NCBI GenBank assembly: GCA_017431745.1
Contig: JAFRKK010000013.1
Span: 1-64,000, forward strand
Source: Candidatus Saccharimonadota bacterium
Lineage (GTDB): Bacteria; Patescibacteriota; Saccharimonadia; Saccharimonadales; Saccharimonadaceae
Direction of reading: 5' to 3'
Length of the DNA: 64,000 bases
Made by a program: the position numbers and the translations under genes
Notes under the pieces: generated by a model
Databases searched by the model: none
The model's input: the letters and a program-made list of their open reading frames with translations, nothing else
Told to the model about the DNA's origin: nothing
Part shown: one piece after another, positions 8,025-16,989 of the stretch
Position numbering within the stretch: position 1 is the first letter of the stretch
Layout of the letters: each line of letters begins with the position of its first letter

Positions 8025-9774
8025 AGAAGCTGAGGATCGAATAGTTAGCTTATTGCTAGCCGAAGGTCTTGCTGACCCCAATTTGGTAAACAGCATTAAA
8101 GTCCAGGCTGAATCTGCCGGTAAACCTGTTCTTGCAGAACTAATTGCTGGTAAGCTAATCAATGAGGATATGGTTGCACGTGCCACCGCGGCAATCATCG
8201 GCGTACCCTATGTCGAGCTTAAAAACATCACCATCGATCAAGACACTCTCCTAAAAATCCCTGGCGATGCCTCTTCTCGCGCATTAGCGGTCGCTCTTGG
8301 TGAAAAAGATGGCATGCTCAATGTTGCCATGGTCGATGTCACCAATGTTCAGACCACCGACTACCTTTCAAATCTTATTAACCAACCAATTCGCGCCTGG
8401 ATGTCTTCCGAGCGTGGCATTCGTGAAATTCTAGAGCAATATAATGGTGACCTCTCCAGTGTAAAAGAAGCCGTCAACGAAACCAATGAAGAAATCGCTG
8501 AAGAAGCAGCAAAGTCTAACGTCAAAACCATCGTTCAAGATTCACCAATCAGCAAAGCCCTCACCACGATTCTAAGCTACGCTGCCAAAACTAAAGCCTC
8601 CGATATTCACATTGAACCACTCGAAAATTCCCTTATTATTCGTTGTCGTATTGACGGTGTTCTTCGCAGGATTATGGAACTGCCCAAAACTGTTGCCCCA
8701 GCCTTAGTCTCTCGCATTAAAATTCTCTCGAATCTCAAAATCGACGAACACCGTATCCCCCAAGACGGTCAGTTTACAGTATTAGTCGACGACCAAGAAA
8801 TTGATTTGCGTATCGCAATTTCACCGGTCACTTGGGGTGAACAAGTCGTAATTCGTTTGCTCGATAAAACCGGCGTTTCTATGGAAATTGAAAAAATGGG
8901 GATGAGCGGTCGCGCTCTTCGTGATGTCCTAAGCGGCATCAAACAACCAAATGGCATGATTCTAACCTCTGGACCTACTGGTTCTGGTAAGTCCACCACT
9001 CTTTATGCTCTCATTCAGCAAATTAAATCTGAACAAATCAACATTGTAACTTTGGAAGATCCAGTTGAGTATAAAATGGACGGAATTAACCAAATTCAAG
9101 TCAACGTTGACGCTGGACTAACTTTCGCATCCGGCCTCAGAAGCATCCTTCGGCAAGACCCTGACGTAGTGATGGTTGGGGAGATTCGCGACTCCGAAAC
9201 TGCCGGCCTTGCCGTCCAAGCCGCTTTGACCGGTCACTTAGTATTTAGCACCCTCCACACTAACTCCGCTGCCGGTATTTTACCGCGTCTTCTGGATATG
9301 GGTATCGAACCCTTCCTCCTCGCTTCTACTTTGAATGTTGTGATTGGTCAGCGCCTAGTTCGACGCATCACCGAAAAACGCGAAATGTACAAGTCTTCCG
9401 AAGTTGAAACCAAAGGTATTAATGAAATCGTCGGTCACCTTTTGCCGCAAGACAAAGAATCTGTTGCTCAGGTCAGCGAAGACCTCGGCTATCCCGGCCT
9501 TCCGGTCAAAAGTGACGATTATTATATGCTTGCTCGTGGCATCAATTCCAAAGAAACCCCAGGTGGCTATAAGGGCCGCGCTGGTCTATATGAAACCATC
9601 ACCGTCGATGAAGACATCCAAAAAATGATCATCAATCATTCTACAGCTAACGAAATTATGCGCCTAGCTAAGGAAAAGGGCACTATCACTATGCGCCAAG
9701 ACGGCATGCTCAAAGCCTTGTCAGGCATAACAACAATAGAGGAGGTCAACCGCGTAGCTAGTGACTTATCATAA
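8008..9774 (+). CDS. pilB: Type IV pilus extension ATPase PilB
   Basis: Hexameric motor ATPase powering pilin polymerisation. The start at 8008 has AAAGGA 10 nt upstream; an in-frame start at 7924 lies inside the previous gene and is rejected. 588 aa. N-terminal MshEN-like domain (residues 1-150), then SDIHIEPLENSLIIRCRIDG, Walker A GPTGSGKST near residue 322, Asp box, Walker B VGEIRDSE near 390 and His box GHLVFSTLHTNSA. The C-terminal tetracysteine zinc motif of the PilB/GspE family is missing: RRITEKREMYKSS and GYKGRAGLYE stand where CxxC pairs are expected. Confidence 0.94.
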   Translation: MASLTKEAEDRIVSLLLAEGLADPNLVNSIKVQAESAGKPVLAELIAGKLINEDMVARATAAIIGVPYVELKNITIDQDTLLKIPGDASSRALAVALGEKDGMLNVAMVDVTNVQTTDYLSNLINQPIRAWMSSERGIREILEQYNGDLSSVKEAVNETNEEIAEEAAKSNVKTIVQDSPISKALTTILSYAAKTKASDIHIEPLENSLIIRCRIDGVLRRIMELPKTVAPALVSRIKILSNLKIDEHRIPQDGQFTVLVDDQEIDLRIAISPVTWGEQVVIRLLDKTGVSMEIEKMGMSGRALRDVLSGIKQPNGMILTSGPTGSGKSTTLYALIQQIKSEQINIVTLEDPVEYKMDGINQIQVNVDAGLTFASGLRSILRQDPDVVMVGEIRDSETAGLAVQAALTGHLVFSTLHTNSAAGILPRLLDMGIEPFLLASTLNVVIGQRLVRRITEKREMYKSSEVETKGINEIVGHLLPQDKESVAQVSEDLGYPGLPVKSDDYYMLARGINSKETPGGYKGRAGLYETITVDEDIQKMIINHSTANEIMRLAKEKGTITMRQDGMLKALSGITTIEEVNRVASDLS

Positions 9775-9795
9775 CGCTTGTGGTAAAATAGTATT

Positions 9796-10881
9796 ATGGA
9801 AAACAGTGGGCAACTTTCAACCAATCTCAAAATCGAAACTTTACTCGAAGAGTGTATCAAACGCAAAGCCTCCGATCTTCATCTTCAGTATGGTTTACCG
9901 CCAATTTTACGAGTTGACGGCGTCCTTACTCCTATTGCTGGCAACAACTCCCTTAACGAAGAAACCGTCAAAAATCTAATTTTTGCCACCCTAGACGAAG
10001 AACAGCAAAAAATCCTTATGCAGGATAAAGAATTCGACTATTCTTTTGCTTTTGGTGATATTGCTCGTTTTCGTGTTAATGCTTTCCACGAACGAGGTAA
10101 ACTTGCTGCCGCGTTCCGCTTAATTCCGAACCAAATTAAGAATATTAACGATCTTGGCATGCCTGCCATTGTCGAAACTTTTGCCGAATTTCCGCGCGGT
10201 TTAGTATTAGTTACTGGTCCTACCGGTTCTGGCAAATCTACTACCCTCGCCGCCCTAGTTGATAAAATCAATCGTGAAAAATCCGCCCACATTATTACCA
10301 TCGAAGACCCAATTGAGTTTACTCACAAATCGCAAAGGTCAGTCATTGCCCAACGTGAAGTTCATTACGATACCTTCAGCTTTGCCGCAGCCCTTCGCTC
10401 AGCTCTGCGTGAAGACCCCGATGTGGTCTTAATCGGCGAAATGCGTGACCTCGAAACTATTCAAGCCGCTATCACTATTGCCGAAACTGGACATCTAGTC
10501 TTTGCAACTCTCCACACCAACTCTGCCGCTCAGTCCATTGACCGTATGATTGATGTCTTCCCAGCTCACCAACAGCCGCAAGTTCGCACTCAGCTCTCCA
10601 ATATGTTGATGGCAATTTGTGCTCAACGTCTTGTCCCAGCTATCGGTGGTGGTCGTGTCGTAGCAGCCGAAATCATGGTAGCAAATTCCGCCATCCGTGC
10701 GCTTATTCGTGATGGCAAAACTCACCAACTTGATACCGCCATTCAAACTGGTGCCGACCAAGGTATGCAGACTATGGACCGGACATTAGCCAAACTTGTT
10801 CAAACTGGTGTTATCACTTACGATTCTGCGCGTGAATTTGCCGTTGACATCAACGAGCTTAACCGGCTAGTAAAGGGCTAA
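9796..10881 (+). CDS. pilT: Twitching motility retraction ATPase PilT
   Basis: Motor ATPase that depolymerises pili, enabling retraction and twitching. 361 aa, close to family length. Walker A GPTGSGKST starts at residue 141, Walker B VVLIGEMRDLE at about 211, and His box GHLVFATLHTNSA. The C-terminal AIRALIRDGKTHQL matches the AIRNLIREGK motif of PilT. It has its own promoter: TAAAAT (9784-9789) with an upstream TG, exactly 6 nt before the ATG, and no ribosome binding site. One base separates it from pilC. Confidence 0.95.
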   Translation: MENSGQLSTNLKIETLLEECIKRKASDLHLQYGLPPILRVDGVLTPIAGNNSLNEETVKNLIFATLDEEQQKILMQDKEFDYSFAFGDIARFRVNAFHERGKLAAAFRLIPNQIKNINDLGMPAIVETFAEFPRGLVLVTGPTGSGKSTTLAALVDKINREKSAHIITIEDPIEFTHKSQRSVIAQREVHYDTFSFAAALRSALREDPDVVLIGEMRDLETIQAAITIAETGHLVFATLHTNSAAQSIDRMIDVFPAHQQPQVRTQLSNMLMAICAQRLVPAIGGGRVVAAEIMVANSAIRALIRDGKTHQLDTAIQTGADQGMQTMDRTLAKLVQTGVITYDSAREFAVDINELNRLVKG

Positions 10882-10882
10882 C

Positions 10883-12085
10883 ATGAAGCGGTACAAATAT
10901 AAAGCTAAAGTCAAGGAAACTGGCAAGACCGTCAAAGGCAGCATTCAAGCCGAAAACGAACAGTTTGCTGGCCGGCTTTTAATCGAACAAGGCTACATTC
11001 CTGAATCCGTCGTCGAAGAGGGAACTGGCTTATTCGGCAAAGAAGCTCGCGTTACCACCAAAGACCGGATTATGTTCACTCGTCAGCTTTCTACTTTGAT
11101 TGGTGCCGGCTTGCCGCTCGCGACTTCACTTCGTACTGTTGCCGAGCAAACTCAAGGCAAAGCCATGAAATCTATTGTCGAAGAAATTCTCGCCAAAGTC
11201 GAAGCAGGTAAAACTCTTCACGAAGCCTTTTCGGCCTACCCTGACATTTTCAACGGTGTTTATTTGGCACTCATCAAAGCCGGTGAAACCTCCGGTACTT
11301 TGGACCTTGCCTTGAAGCGCTTAGCCGATCAGGAAGAAAAAGATGCCGCCATGATGAGTAAAATCCGTGGCGCCCTCGTTTACCCAGCCATTATTTTCGT
11401 AGTTATTATTGCCGTACTCGCTTTCATGATGATTATGGTAGTTCCGCAAGTCGAAGGTCTTTACGAAGACATGGGCAAAGAACTTCCTGGTCTTACTAAA
11501 TTCTTAGTCAATATCTCCCATTTCTTTGGCCAATTTTGGTGGCTAGTTTTTCTCGTCGTTGTCATTATTGTTCTTGCCGCTTGGTACGCAGTTAAGAAAA
11601 CTCCAGCTGGCCGCAAAATCGCTGACGGCTTCAAACTCAATGTTCCTATCTTCGGTGGCTTGTTCCGTAAATTATACGTTTCACGTTTTGCTCGTACAGC
11701 TGAAATGATGTTAGCTACTGGTGTGCCAATGCTTGATTCTGTCAAAATCGCCATCGACGCTACGGCCAACGTCGTCGTTGAGGAGGAATATAGCAAATCT
11801 CTGGATATTATTAAGGGTGGTAAACCTCTTTCTGAAGGTCTCAAAGGTCGCGAATACATGCTACCGCTTGTTCCGCAAATGGCTTCCATCGGTGAAGAGT
11901 CCGGTAAAATCGACGAAATGCTTGGCAAAGCTGCCGCTGTCTATGAAAATGAGCTCGATGAGCAGATTAATAACATTTCTACCATGATTGAGCCAATTCT
12001 CATGGTTATCATGGCTGGTCTTATTGGCGTTGTAGTCGGTGGTACTCTTCTTCCAATCTACTCCCTCGTCAACTCTGTCGCATAA
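10883..12085 (+). CDS. pilC: Type IV pilus inner-membrane platform protein PilC
   Basis: Polytopic platform protein (GspF family) that couples the motors to pilin subunits. 400 aa with two GspF repeats: RQLSTLIGAGLPLATSLRTV in the first and ARTAEMMLATGVPMLDSVKI in the second. Membrane helices lie near residues 168-195, 212-235 and at the C-terminus (MIEPILMVIMAGLIGVVVGG). The N-terminal MKRYKYKAKVKETGKTVKGS is typical. Cotranscribed with pilT; a bidirectional terminator follows at 12106-12134. Confidence 0.95.
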   Translation: MKRYKYKAKVKETGKTVKGSIQAENEQFAGRLLIEQGYIPESVVEEGTGLFGKEARVTTKDRIMFTRQLSTLIGAGLPLATSLRTVAEQTQGKAMKSIVEEILAKVEAGKTLHEAFSAYPDIFNGVYLALIKAGETSGTLDLALKRLADQEEKDAAMMSKIRGALVYPAIIFVVIIAVLAFMMIMVVPQVEGLYEDMGKELPGLTKFLVNISHFFGQFWWLVFLVVVIIVLAAWYAVKKTPAGRKIADGFKLNVPIFGGLFRKLYVSRFARTAEMMLATGVPMLDSVKIAIDATANVVVEEEYSKSLDIIKGGKPLSEGLKGREYMLPLVPQMASIGEESGKIDEMLGKAAAVYENELDEQINNISTMIEPILMVIMAGLIGVVVGGTLLPIYSLVNSVA

Positions 12086-12105
12086 AAGGGAATCATTGTA
12101 CAACC

Positions 12106-12134
12106 AAAAAGCCGCTTATAAAAAGCGGCTTTTT
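12106..12134. terminator. Bidirectional intrinsic terminator pilC / pilin
   Basis: AAAAAGCCGCTT and AAGCGGCTTTTT form a stem with an A/T-rich loop. The flanking A-run and T-run let it serve pilC on the plus strand and the pilin gene on the minus strand, which converge here. Confidence 0.9.
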
Positions 12135-12143
12135 AATAACTAT

Positions 12144-12626
12144 CTATTGGTTATCGGCACAGTAAGTACCAGAACCTTCAAGTTTGTAGGCGATAGCATA
12201 ACTACGTGCCTGGGCACCGCTATCTGTTACTTTTTCGCCGTTGCATACAGCTTTCTCAACTAGATATATAGTATGATCACCGAAGGAAAGTCCGCCATCC
12301 TTTGCGTATCCCTTGCTAGAATCATAGTTCTGTATATTGATTATATAAGCTGCCCCATCCGGGTCTACGAATTCATTTCCACCCAAATACTTCGTGATTA
12401 ATGATGCACCTTTACCCGTATCCGGCAGTTTACCGTTGTTATTGGTCTGATATTGAGTAATCGCAGTAGCTACACGCGCCATATCGTCTCGCCGTTGAGT
12501 GTCACGTTGCGAGCGCTGGAGTGCTGGAAGAGCTACGAACACCATCAAGAATATAAGACCGGCAATCGCAAGCACGAGCACAACCTCGATAATCGTAAAG
12601 CCACTTTTCTGACTTCTGTTTTTCAT
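12144..12626 (-). CDS. Type IV major pilin-like protein
   Basis: Prepilin of 160 aa. The class III leader is short (MKNRSQKSG) with cleavage expected before FTIIEVVLVLAIAGLIF, including Glu5 of the mature protein. The hydrophobic N-terminal helix is followed by the RDTQRRDDMARVATAITQYQ linker helix and a small globular domain with two Cys (KAVCNGEKV and TYCADNQ) likely forming the D-region disulfide. About 110 nt upstream is a paralogue at 12739. Transcription is opposite to the pil operon. Either of the two could be the main subunit. Confidence 0.9.
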   Translation of the reverse strand: MKNRSQKSGFTIIEVVLVLAIAGLIFLMVFVALPALQRSQRDTQRRDDMARVATAITQYQTNNNGKLPDTGKGASLITKYLGGNEFVDPDGAAYIINIQNYDSSKGYAKDGGLSFGDHTIYLVEKAVCNGEKVTDSGAQARSYAIAYKLEGSGTYCADNQ

Positions 12627-12738
12627 ATCATCCTTTCTTTTAAATTAGTTCTACACCGCACATAATTAACCATGCAGCATAACCTTACTATAATAATATA
12701 CGAAATCCAGAAAAAAGCAAGAGCTTTTTACTATAAAC

Positions 12739-13272
12739 TTAACTGTTCTCGCAGTACAACCCACCGCCTTCAAGCTTGTATAGTACTGCAATTTTTCGCG
12801 TATTCGCCGTAGACAACACACCTGTGCTCTCGTCTCCTGCGCACTTCGCCTGCGTAATTACATACATGTTACCAACACTGACATTAAAGTTATCAGTCAA
12901 AACCTTTTGCCAATTTTCATTTGTGGCGCATGTTTTATCCTTACCGCCACCATTGCAAGCCTCCACTACTAGCTCGTATCGTTCACCAGTACTTGGGTCC
13001 TCAAACCCATTGTTCATGTAGTCATCGACAAATTTATCCCAGCTAGTTGAATCGCTTCTGTCATCTGGCAAGGCTCCTCGATTGTTTGTTTGATATTTTT
13101 TCACTGCCGAGATAAAAGCAGTAATATCTTCCTTTCGCGCCGTATCTCGCTGTTGCCTTTGAAGAGCCGGCAAGGCAATGAACACCATCAAAAAAATTAA
13201 TCCCGCAATCGCTAGCACCAACGACACTTCGATTATTGTAAACCCCTTAAGCTTATAATCACCCTTTTTCAT
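12739..13272 (-). CDS. Type IV pilin-like protein, paralogue
   Basis: Prepilin of 177 aa with leader MKKGDYKLKG and mature start FTIIEVSLVLAIAGLIFLMV. The first 60 residues are nearly identical to the downstream pilin, while the C-terminal domain differs and has four Cys (VEACNGGGKDKTC, QAKCAGDE and the terminal LYCENS). TATAAT on the minus strand (13279-13284) is 6 nt before the ATG, with no ribosome binding site. It shares a symmetric divergent promoter with pilD. Confidence 0.9.
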   Translation of the reverse strand: MKKGDYKLKGFTIIEVSLVLAIAGLIFLMVFIALPALQRQQRDTARKEDITAFISAVKKYQTNNRGALPDDRSDSTSWDKFVDDYMNNGFEDPSTGERYELVVEACNGGGKDKTCATNENWQKVLTDNFNVSVGNMYVITQAKCAGDESTGVLSTANTRKIAVLYKLEGGGLYCENS

Positions 13273-13278
13273 AACTTA

Positions 13279-13296
13279 ATTATAACATGTTATAAT
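13279..13296. promoter_or_regulatory. Symmetric divergent promoter, pilin / pilD
   Basis: An 18-bp perfect palindrome centred on ACATGT gives TGTTATAAT on each strand. Each TATAAT is followed by exactly 6 nt and then the ATG of its gene (13303 plus, 13272 minus). The two -10 elements share the central bases, so polymerase binding should be mutually exclusive. Confidence 0.75.
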
Positions 13297-13302
13297 GAGA
13301 AT

Positions 13303-14100
13303 ATGCTAATTTTATTCCGCATATTCCTATTTGTCCTAGGCGCATGCCTTGGCTCTTTTCTATGTTGCCAGGCTCGCCGCCTACGCTTAAAGGAACAACA
13401 CAAAAAGTCACTAGGCAGTCGCTCCGTCTGCCTCAGCTGCCACCGTAAGTTAAATTGGTACGACAACTTACCAATTATTTCATGGCTAATTCTAAAAGGG
13501 AAATGCCGCCACTGCCACAAAAAAATCGGCCTTGCCGAACTGTTATCTGAGCTTGGCACTGCTTTATCCTTTGTGCTACTTAGTTTCAGCATAAATATCT
13601 CCTCCGCCTCTTCAATGGACTGGACTATCTTCGTCGCCACACTTCTGCTTTCTACTATTCTGATATTCCTTGCCATCTATGACGGATTGTATGGCGAACT
13701 TCCCACTATGTGCCTTGCTCTTGCTATCGGCTGTTCCATCGCAATCCTACTATTCAGAATATACGTCACAGTTTCTGCTAGTGGGTTTACCCTAGAGCTT
13801 ATTTGGAAACCAGCTCTGTCTTTCGCGATTTTAGGCGGAATTTATTTGGTGCTTTATCTTTTGTCAAAGGGTCGCTGGGTAGGGGATGGCGACTGGCTGC
13901 TTGGCACCGCTATCGGTATCGCCCTCTTTGAGCCATGGCTTGCCCTCATCGCTCTTTTTCTCGCTAATCTTATTGCCTGTCTCATCATGTATCCAGCCAC
14001 TAAATCTAAAAAGAACCACAAAATCCACTTTGGCCCATTTCTGGTTATCGCCTTTATTATTACACTCAGTTTTGCCAATTTCTTTTTGAGTATGATATAA
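13303..14100 (+). CDS. pilD: Prepilin peptidase PilD
   Basis: Membrane aspartyl protease that cleaves and usually N-methylates prepilins. 265 aa. The N-terminal cytoplasmic loop keeps two CxxC pairs (VCLSCHRK and GKCRHCHKK), the zinc site of the methyltransferase part. The peptidase aspartates are in AIYDGLYGELPT and KGRWVGDGDWLLG (GxGD-type motif). About seven membrane helices. The start is given by TATAAT 6 nt upstream. It lies next to its substrates, the two pilins and the pilin-like gene at 14108. Confidence 0.93.
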   Translation: MLILFRIFLFVLGACLGSFLCCQARRLRLKEQHKKSLGSRSVCLSCHRKLNWYDNLPIISWLILKGKCRHCHKKIGLAELLSELGTALSFVLLSFSINISSASSMDWTIFVATLLLSTILIFLAIYDGLYGELPTMCLALAIGCSIAILLFRIYVTVSASGFTLELIWKPALSFAILGGIYLVLYLLSKGRWVGDGDWLLGTAIGIALFEPWLALIALFLANLIACLIMYPATKSKKNHKIHFGPFLVIAFIITLSFANFFLSMI

Positions 14101-14107
14101 TAAGGTT

Positions 14108-15877
14108 ATGGTTAAAAAGGGTGACACATTAATTGAGGTCCTCCTCGCGGTAGGAATTTTTTCGATGATTGCTATTTCCGTAGTAGCCATAATGAGCGGC
14201 GGGACTTCCAGCGCCCAAACTGCTCTTGAAACCACTCTCGCTCGTGAAGAAATCGACGCCCAAGCCGAAGCTCTCCGCTATATCCATAGTTCCTACATCA
14301 ACGAAAAGAACTCTGACAACGCCAGTCTTTCTTCCGTTGCCTTATGGCGACGAATCACAAACATGGACCCAGAAAAGGGCCCAGTAGTTGTGTATGTTCC
14401 TACTGGCGACGAAGACAAAGACAAGGATATTTTACAATACACTCCCACCGAGTGTCCTACCGATGCCTCTAAGCTCCCAAAGAATGCTTTCATCCTAGAC
14501 ACTAGATCGCTTGGCCTTCCTGACGCCGCAGCCTATAAGTCCGCTTCGGCTAATCCGGGTGTTTTTATCGCTGCACCCACTTTCCCGCGCTTAGTCTTTA
14601 ACGGTGACGATGAAAGTTTAGTTGAAGAAGGCACCAGCAATACCCTCAAATGGGCTGAAGGTATTTACGTCATCGCTGTCGCCGACAAAGACACCACTAC
14701 TGTTCTAGATATCGATGGTAATCCAGTCGCCACGGGCAGCCCCGCCTTCTATGACTTCTACATTCGCACTTGTTGGTATGGTACCGATGCTGAAACCCCG
14801 TCTACCATTTCCACCGTCATTCGTCTTCACAATCCTGACGTCCAAACTCAGTACTTCAAATATTCCCGCACTATTTACGACGAATTCGGTGAGCAAATCG
14901 GAAATTCCGACGGCCCCACCTATCAACCAACTACCCTTGAAGACAGGACCCAGGTCCACAACCAACCAGGTTGGGATTTTCTAGGTTGGTGTTATGGCGG
15001 CCAAAAGATTTCAAAACCAGGTGATCCTTGCACTGGCACAATTTTCAAGGAAACTAAATTCTACAATACCGACTCAAACACAGAAACGTACAATTTTTAT
15101 CCTGCCTGGCGGCAAATACAGTATACAATTAATTATGATTTAAACGGTGGAAGCTGGAATACTGGGACAGCGCCAACATCCCAAAAATGTCTTGTGAACT
15201 GGGGTGCAACATCGCAAGCCTGCGCTGTTCAGATGCCAAGCGACAACCAAGCCTTCACCCGTTCTGGCTATGAATTCAAAGGTTGGTGCAGTGGCCAAGT
15301 CGATGATGTGTTTGGTACCTGCAGCGGCAAAACATACCCAGTAGGGCAGAATAACACTATCACTGCTCCAAATGACTTCTCAAACAACAACCCTACAATC
15401 AATCTCAAAGCCATCTGGAAAGAAAGCGACGAAGAAATCACCATCCGTGCTTCTTGGACCAGCAACAGTGATTACGATTCATTCATGTATCTTCAAAAAC
15501 CTGGAACCAATTCCTATCAATACGCTTATTGGGGCACTACCAACATCGACGTCACCTATAGCGGCAGGACCTATTCTCTCGTCACTGGCGCTGGCGATGG
15601 TCGCGGCGGCTCCAACGGTAAATATTACGAAAACTTCGTAATTCACACTTTGGGCGGCAAAAACTATTACTACTCTATCTCCAAATACTCAGGTGGTTGG
15701 CCAAAAGGTGTAGGCAACGATGTCACGGTCACCGTTACCGGGTCAAGTTTTGGCACTAAGACTTTCCGGTCATCAAGCATTAGCTGTCCTAACGGTTATT
15801 GGAACGTTTTTGCCTATAAAAACGGTACAATTGTTAACCGTAATACCTGTTCGTCTGACGTACAGTATAATTACTAA
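14108..15877 (+). CDS. Large pilin-like protein with InlB-type repeats
   Basis: 589 aa protein starting with a prepilin-like segment (MVKKGD then TLIEVLLAVGIFSMIAISVV) and carrying a long extracytoplasmic part. Two InlB-type (Listeria-Bacteroides) repeats are visible: QPGWDFLGWCYGG to FYPAWR, and YTINYDLNGGSW through GYEFKGWCSG to LKAIW. A C-terminal beta-rich domain follows. Location next to pilD suggests it is processed and incorporated as a minor, perhaps tip-located, adhesin; this is inference. TATAAT lies 6 nt before the ATG. The stop at 15875-15877 directly abuts the stop of the convergent xer gene. Confidence 0.8.
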   Translation: MVKKGDTLIEVLLAVGIFSMIAISVVAIMSGGTSSAQTALETTLAREEIDAQAEALRYIHSSYINEKNSDNASLSSVALWRRITNMDPEKGPVVVYVPTGDEDKDKDILQYTPTECPTDASKLPKNAFILDTRSLGLPDAAAYKSASANPGVFIAAPTFPRLVFNGDDESLVEEGTSNTLKWAEGIYVIAVADKDTTTVLDIDGNPVATGSPAFYDFYIRTCWYGTDAETPSTISTVIRLHNPDVQTQYFKYSRTIYDEFGEQIGNSDGPTYQPTTLEDRTQVHNQPGWDFLGWCYGGQKISKPGDPCTGTIFKETKFYNTDSNTETYNFYPAWRQIQYTINYDLNGGSWNTGTAPTSQKCLVNWGATSQACAVQMPSDNQAFTRSGYEFKGWCSGQVDDVFGTCSGKTYPVGQNNTITAPNDFSNNNPTINLKAIWKESDEEITIRASWTSNSDYDSFMYLQKPGTNSYQYAYWGTTNIDVTYSGRTYSLVTGAGDGRGGSNGKYYENFVIHTLGGKNYYYSISKYSGGWPKGVGNDVTVTVTGSSFGTKTFRSSSISCPNGYWNVFAYKNGTIVNRNTCSSDVQYNY

Positions 15878-16816
15878 TTACTTCGTTTCACTATGAAATT
15901 TTTCGTGTATTTCGCGTAAATGCGCATCCGTCACGTGAGTATAAATCTGTGTCGTTGAAATATCTGCGTGCCCTAACATTGACTGCACTGCCCGTAAATC
16001 CGCTCCGTTCATTAAAAGGTCAGTTGCAAACGAATGCCGCAGAGTATGTGGGGATACATGTTTTGTAATACCCGCCAATCTAGCATATTTTTCTACAATC
16101 CTTTCTACCGAACGCGCCGAAATCCGACGGTAATCTCCAGAAGTATCTGCCGTTTGCATATTCCGCGAATTGTTCAAAAAAAGCGCCGGCAGGGAATCAG
16201 TTCTCGCATCCAGATAGTCAGACACTCTGTCTGCACAGGCCTGTGATATAAATATAGGTCGGTCTTTTGACCCTTTACCACGCACCATGAATTCGCGTCG
16301 CTCTAAATTGATCGAATCACGATTAAGCCCCACCAGTTCTGATACGCGCAAACCTCCTGAATATAACAATTCAATAATTGCTCTGTCCCTCAGCCCTGAT
16401 TCAGTAGACGTATCAATTTGGTTCAGCATTTCCTCAACTTCATCAAAATGTAGGAATGTCACCTGTTTTCTAATCACTTTTGGTAAATCTACTAGCGAAG
16501 GATTTAGCGATTTAATATCTCGCCTTGCTAAGTATTTCAAAAACCCCCGGAGAGCTATTAAATGGTATGCCTGCGTAATTACCTTTAAATCATCCTCGCC
16601 ATTTTCTGAACCATATCGGTTTAATTTCAAACGATATTTGCGTAGCAGCTCTTTTGTAATATCCTGTGGCCGTACTGCATCTTTATTTAAAATCTCTTGT
16701 GCCATCATCAAAAACCGCTCTAGATATAGTCGATAATTATCAATCGTCTTTTTACTCCTTCCCGCCTCAATCTCGAGATGCTCTAGAAAATCATTAATTA
16801 ACTCACTAATATCCAT
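15878..16816 (-). CDS. xerC: Tyrosine recombinase XerC/XerD-like
   Basis: Site-specific tyrosine recombinase, probably the single chromosome-dimer resolution enzyme; XerA/C/D-type cannot be separated from sequence alone. 312 aa. N-terminal SAM-like core-binding domain (residues 1-100), then catalytic Arg in SGGLRVSELVGL, Lys in RGKGSKDRP, HTLRHSFAT and LGHADISTTQIYTHV with the nucleophilic Tyr. Minus-strand TATAAT (16823-16828) is 6 nt before the ATG. Codons are more A/T-rich than those of neighbours. No dif-like site was recognised nearby. Confidence 0.88.
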   Translation of the reverse strand: MDISELINDFLEHLEIEAGRSKKTIDNYRLYLERFLMMAQEILNKDAVRPQDITKELLRKYRLKLNRYGSENGEDDLKVITQAYHLIALRGFLKYLARRDIKSLNPSLVDLPKVIRKQVTFLHFDEVEEMLNQIDTSTESGLRDRAIIELLYSGGLRVSELVGLNRDSINLERREFMVRGKGSKDRPIFISQACADRVSDYLDARTDSLPALFLNNSRNMQTADTSGDYRRISARSVERIVEKYARLAGITKHVSPHTLRHSFATDLLMNGADLRAVQSMLGHADISTTQIYTHVTDAHLREIHEKFHSETK

Positions 16817-16830
16817 AACACCATTATATC

Positions 16831-16956
16831 AAATAGCAATCAGAATAATACTTTTTGAGGGCTTCCGGAGGTTACGACCGAGGATGAGGGCGCGAGCCCT
16901 GTGACGACAGGAGCGAGCGACCCGTCCCTCAAAAAGTATTATTTGATTGCTTATTG
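16831..16956. repeat. Palindromic element, intergenic copy (xer/ackA)
   Basis: Arms 16835-16860 and 16926-16950 are complementary over about 25 bp, with one bulged base. They enclose a GC-rich core containing GCGAGCCCTGTGACGACAGG and AGCGAGCGACCCG. The same core type occurs inside argS, the lipid-kinase gene and ileS, while the arms are specific to this site. It lies between two divergent promoters; the left arm starts beside the xer -10 and the right arm ends beside the ackA -10. Confidence 0.8.
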
Positions 16957-16989
16957 TGCTATAATGATTTAAGAATAATAGGAGTTAAA

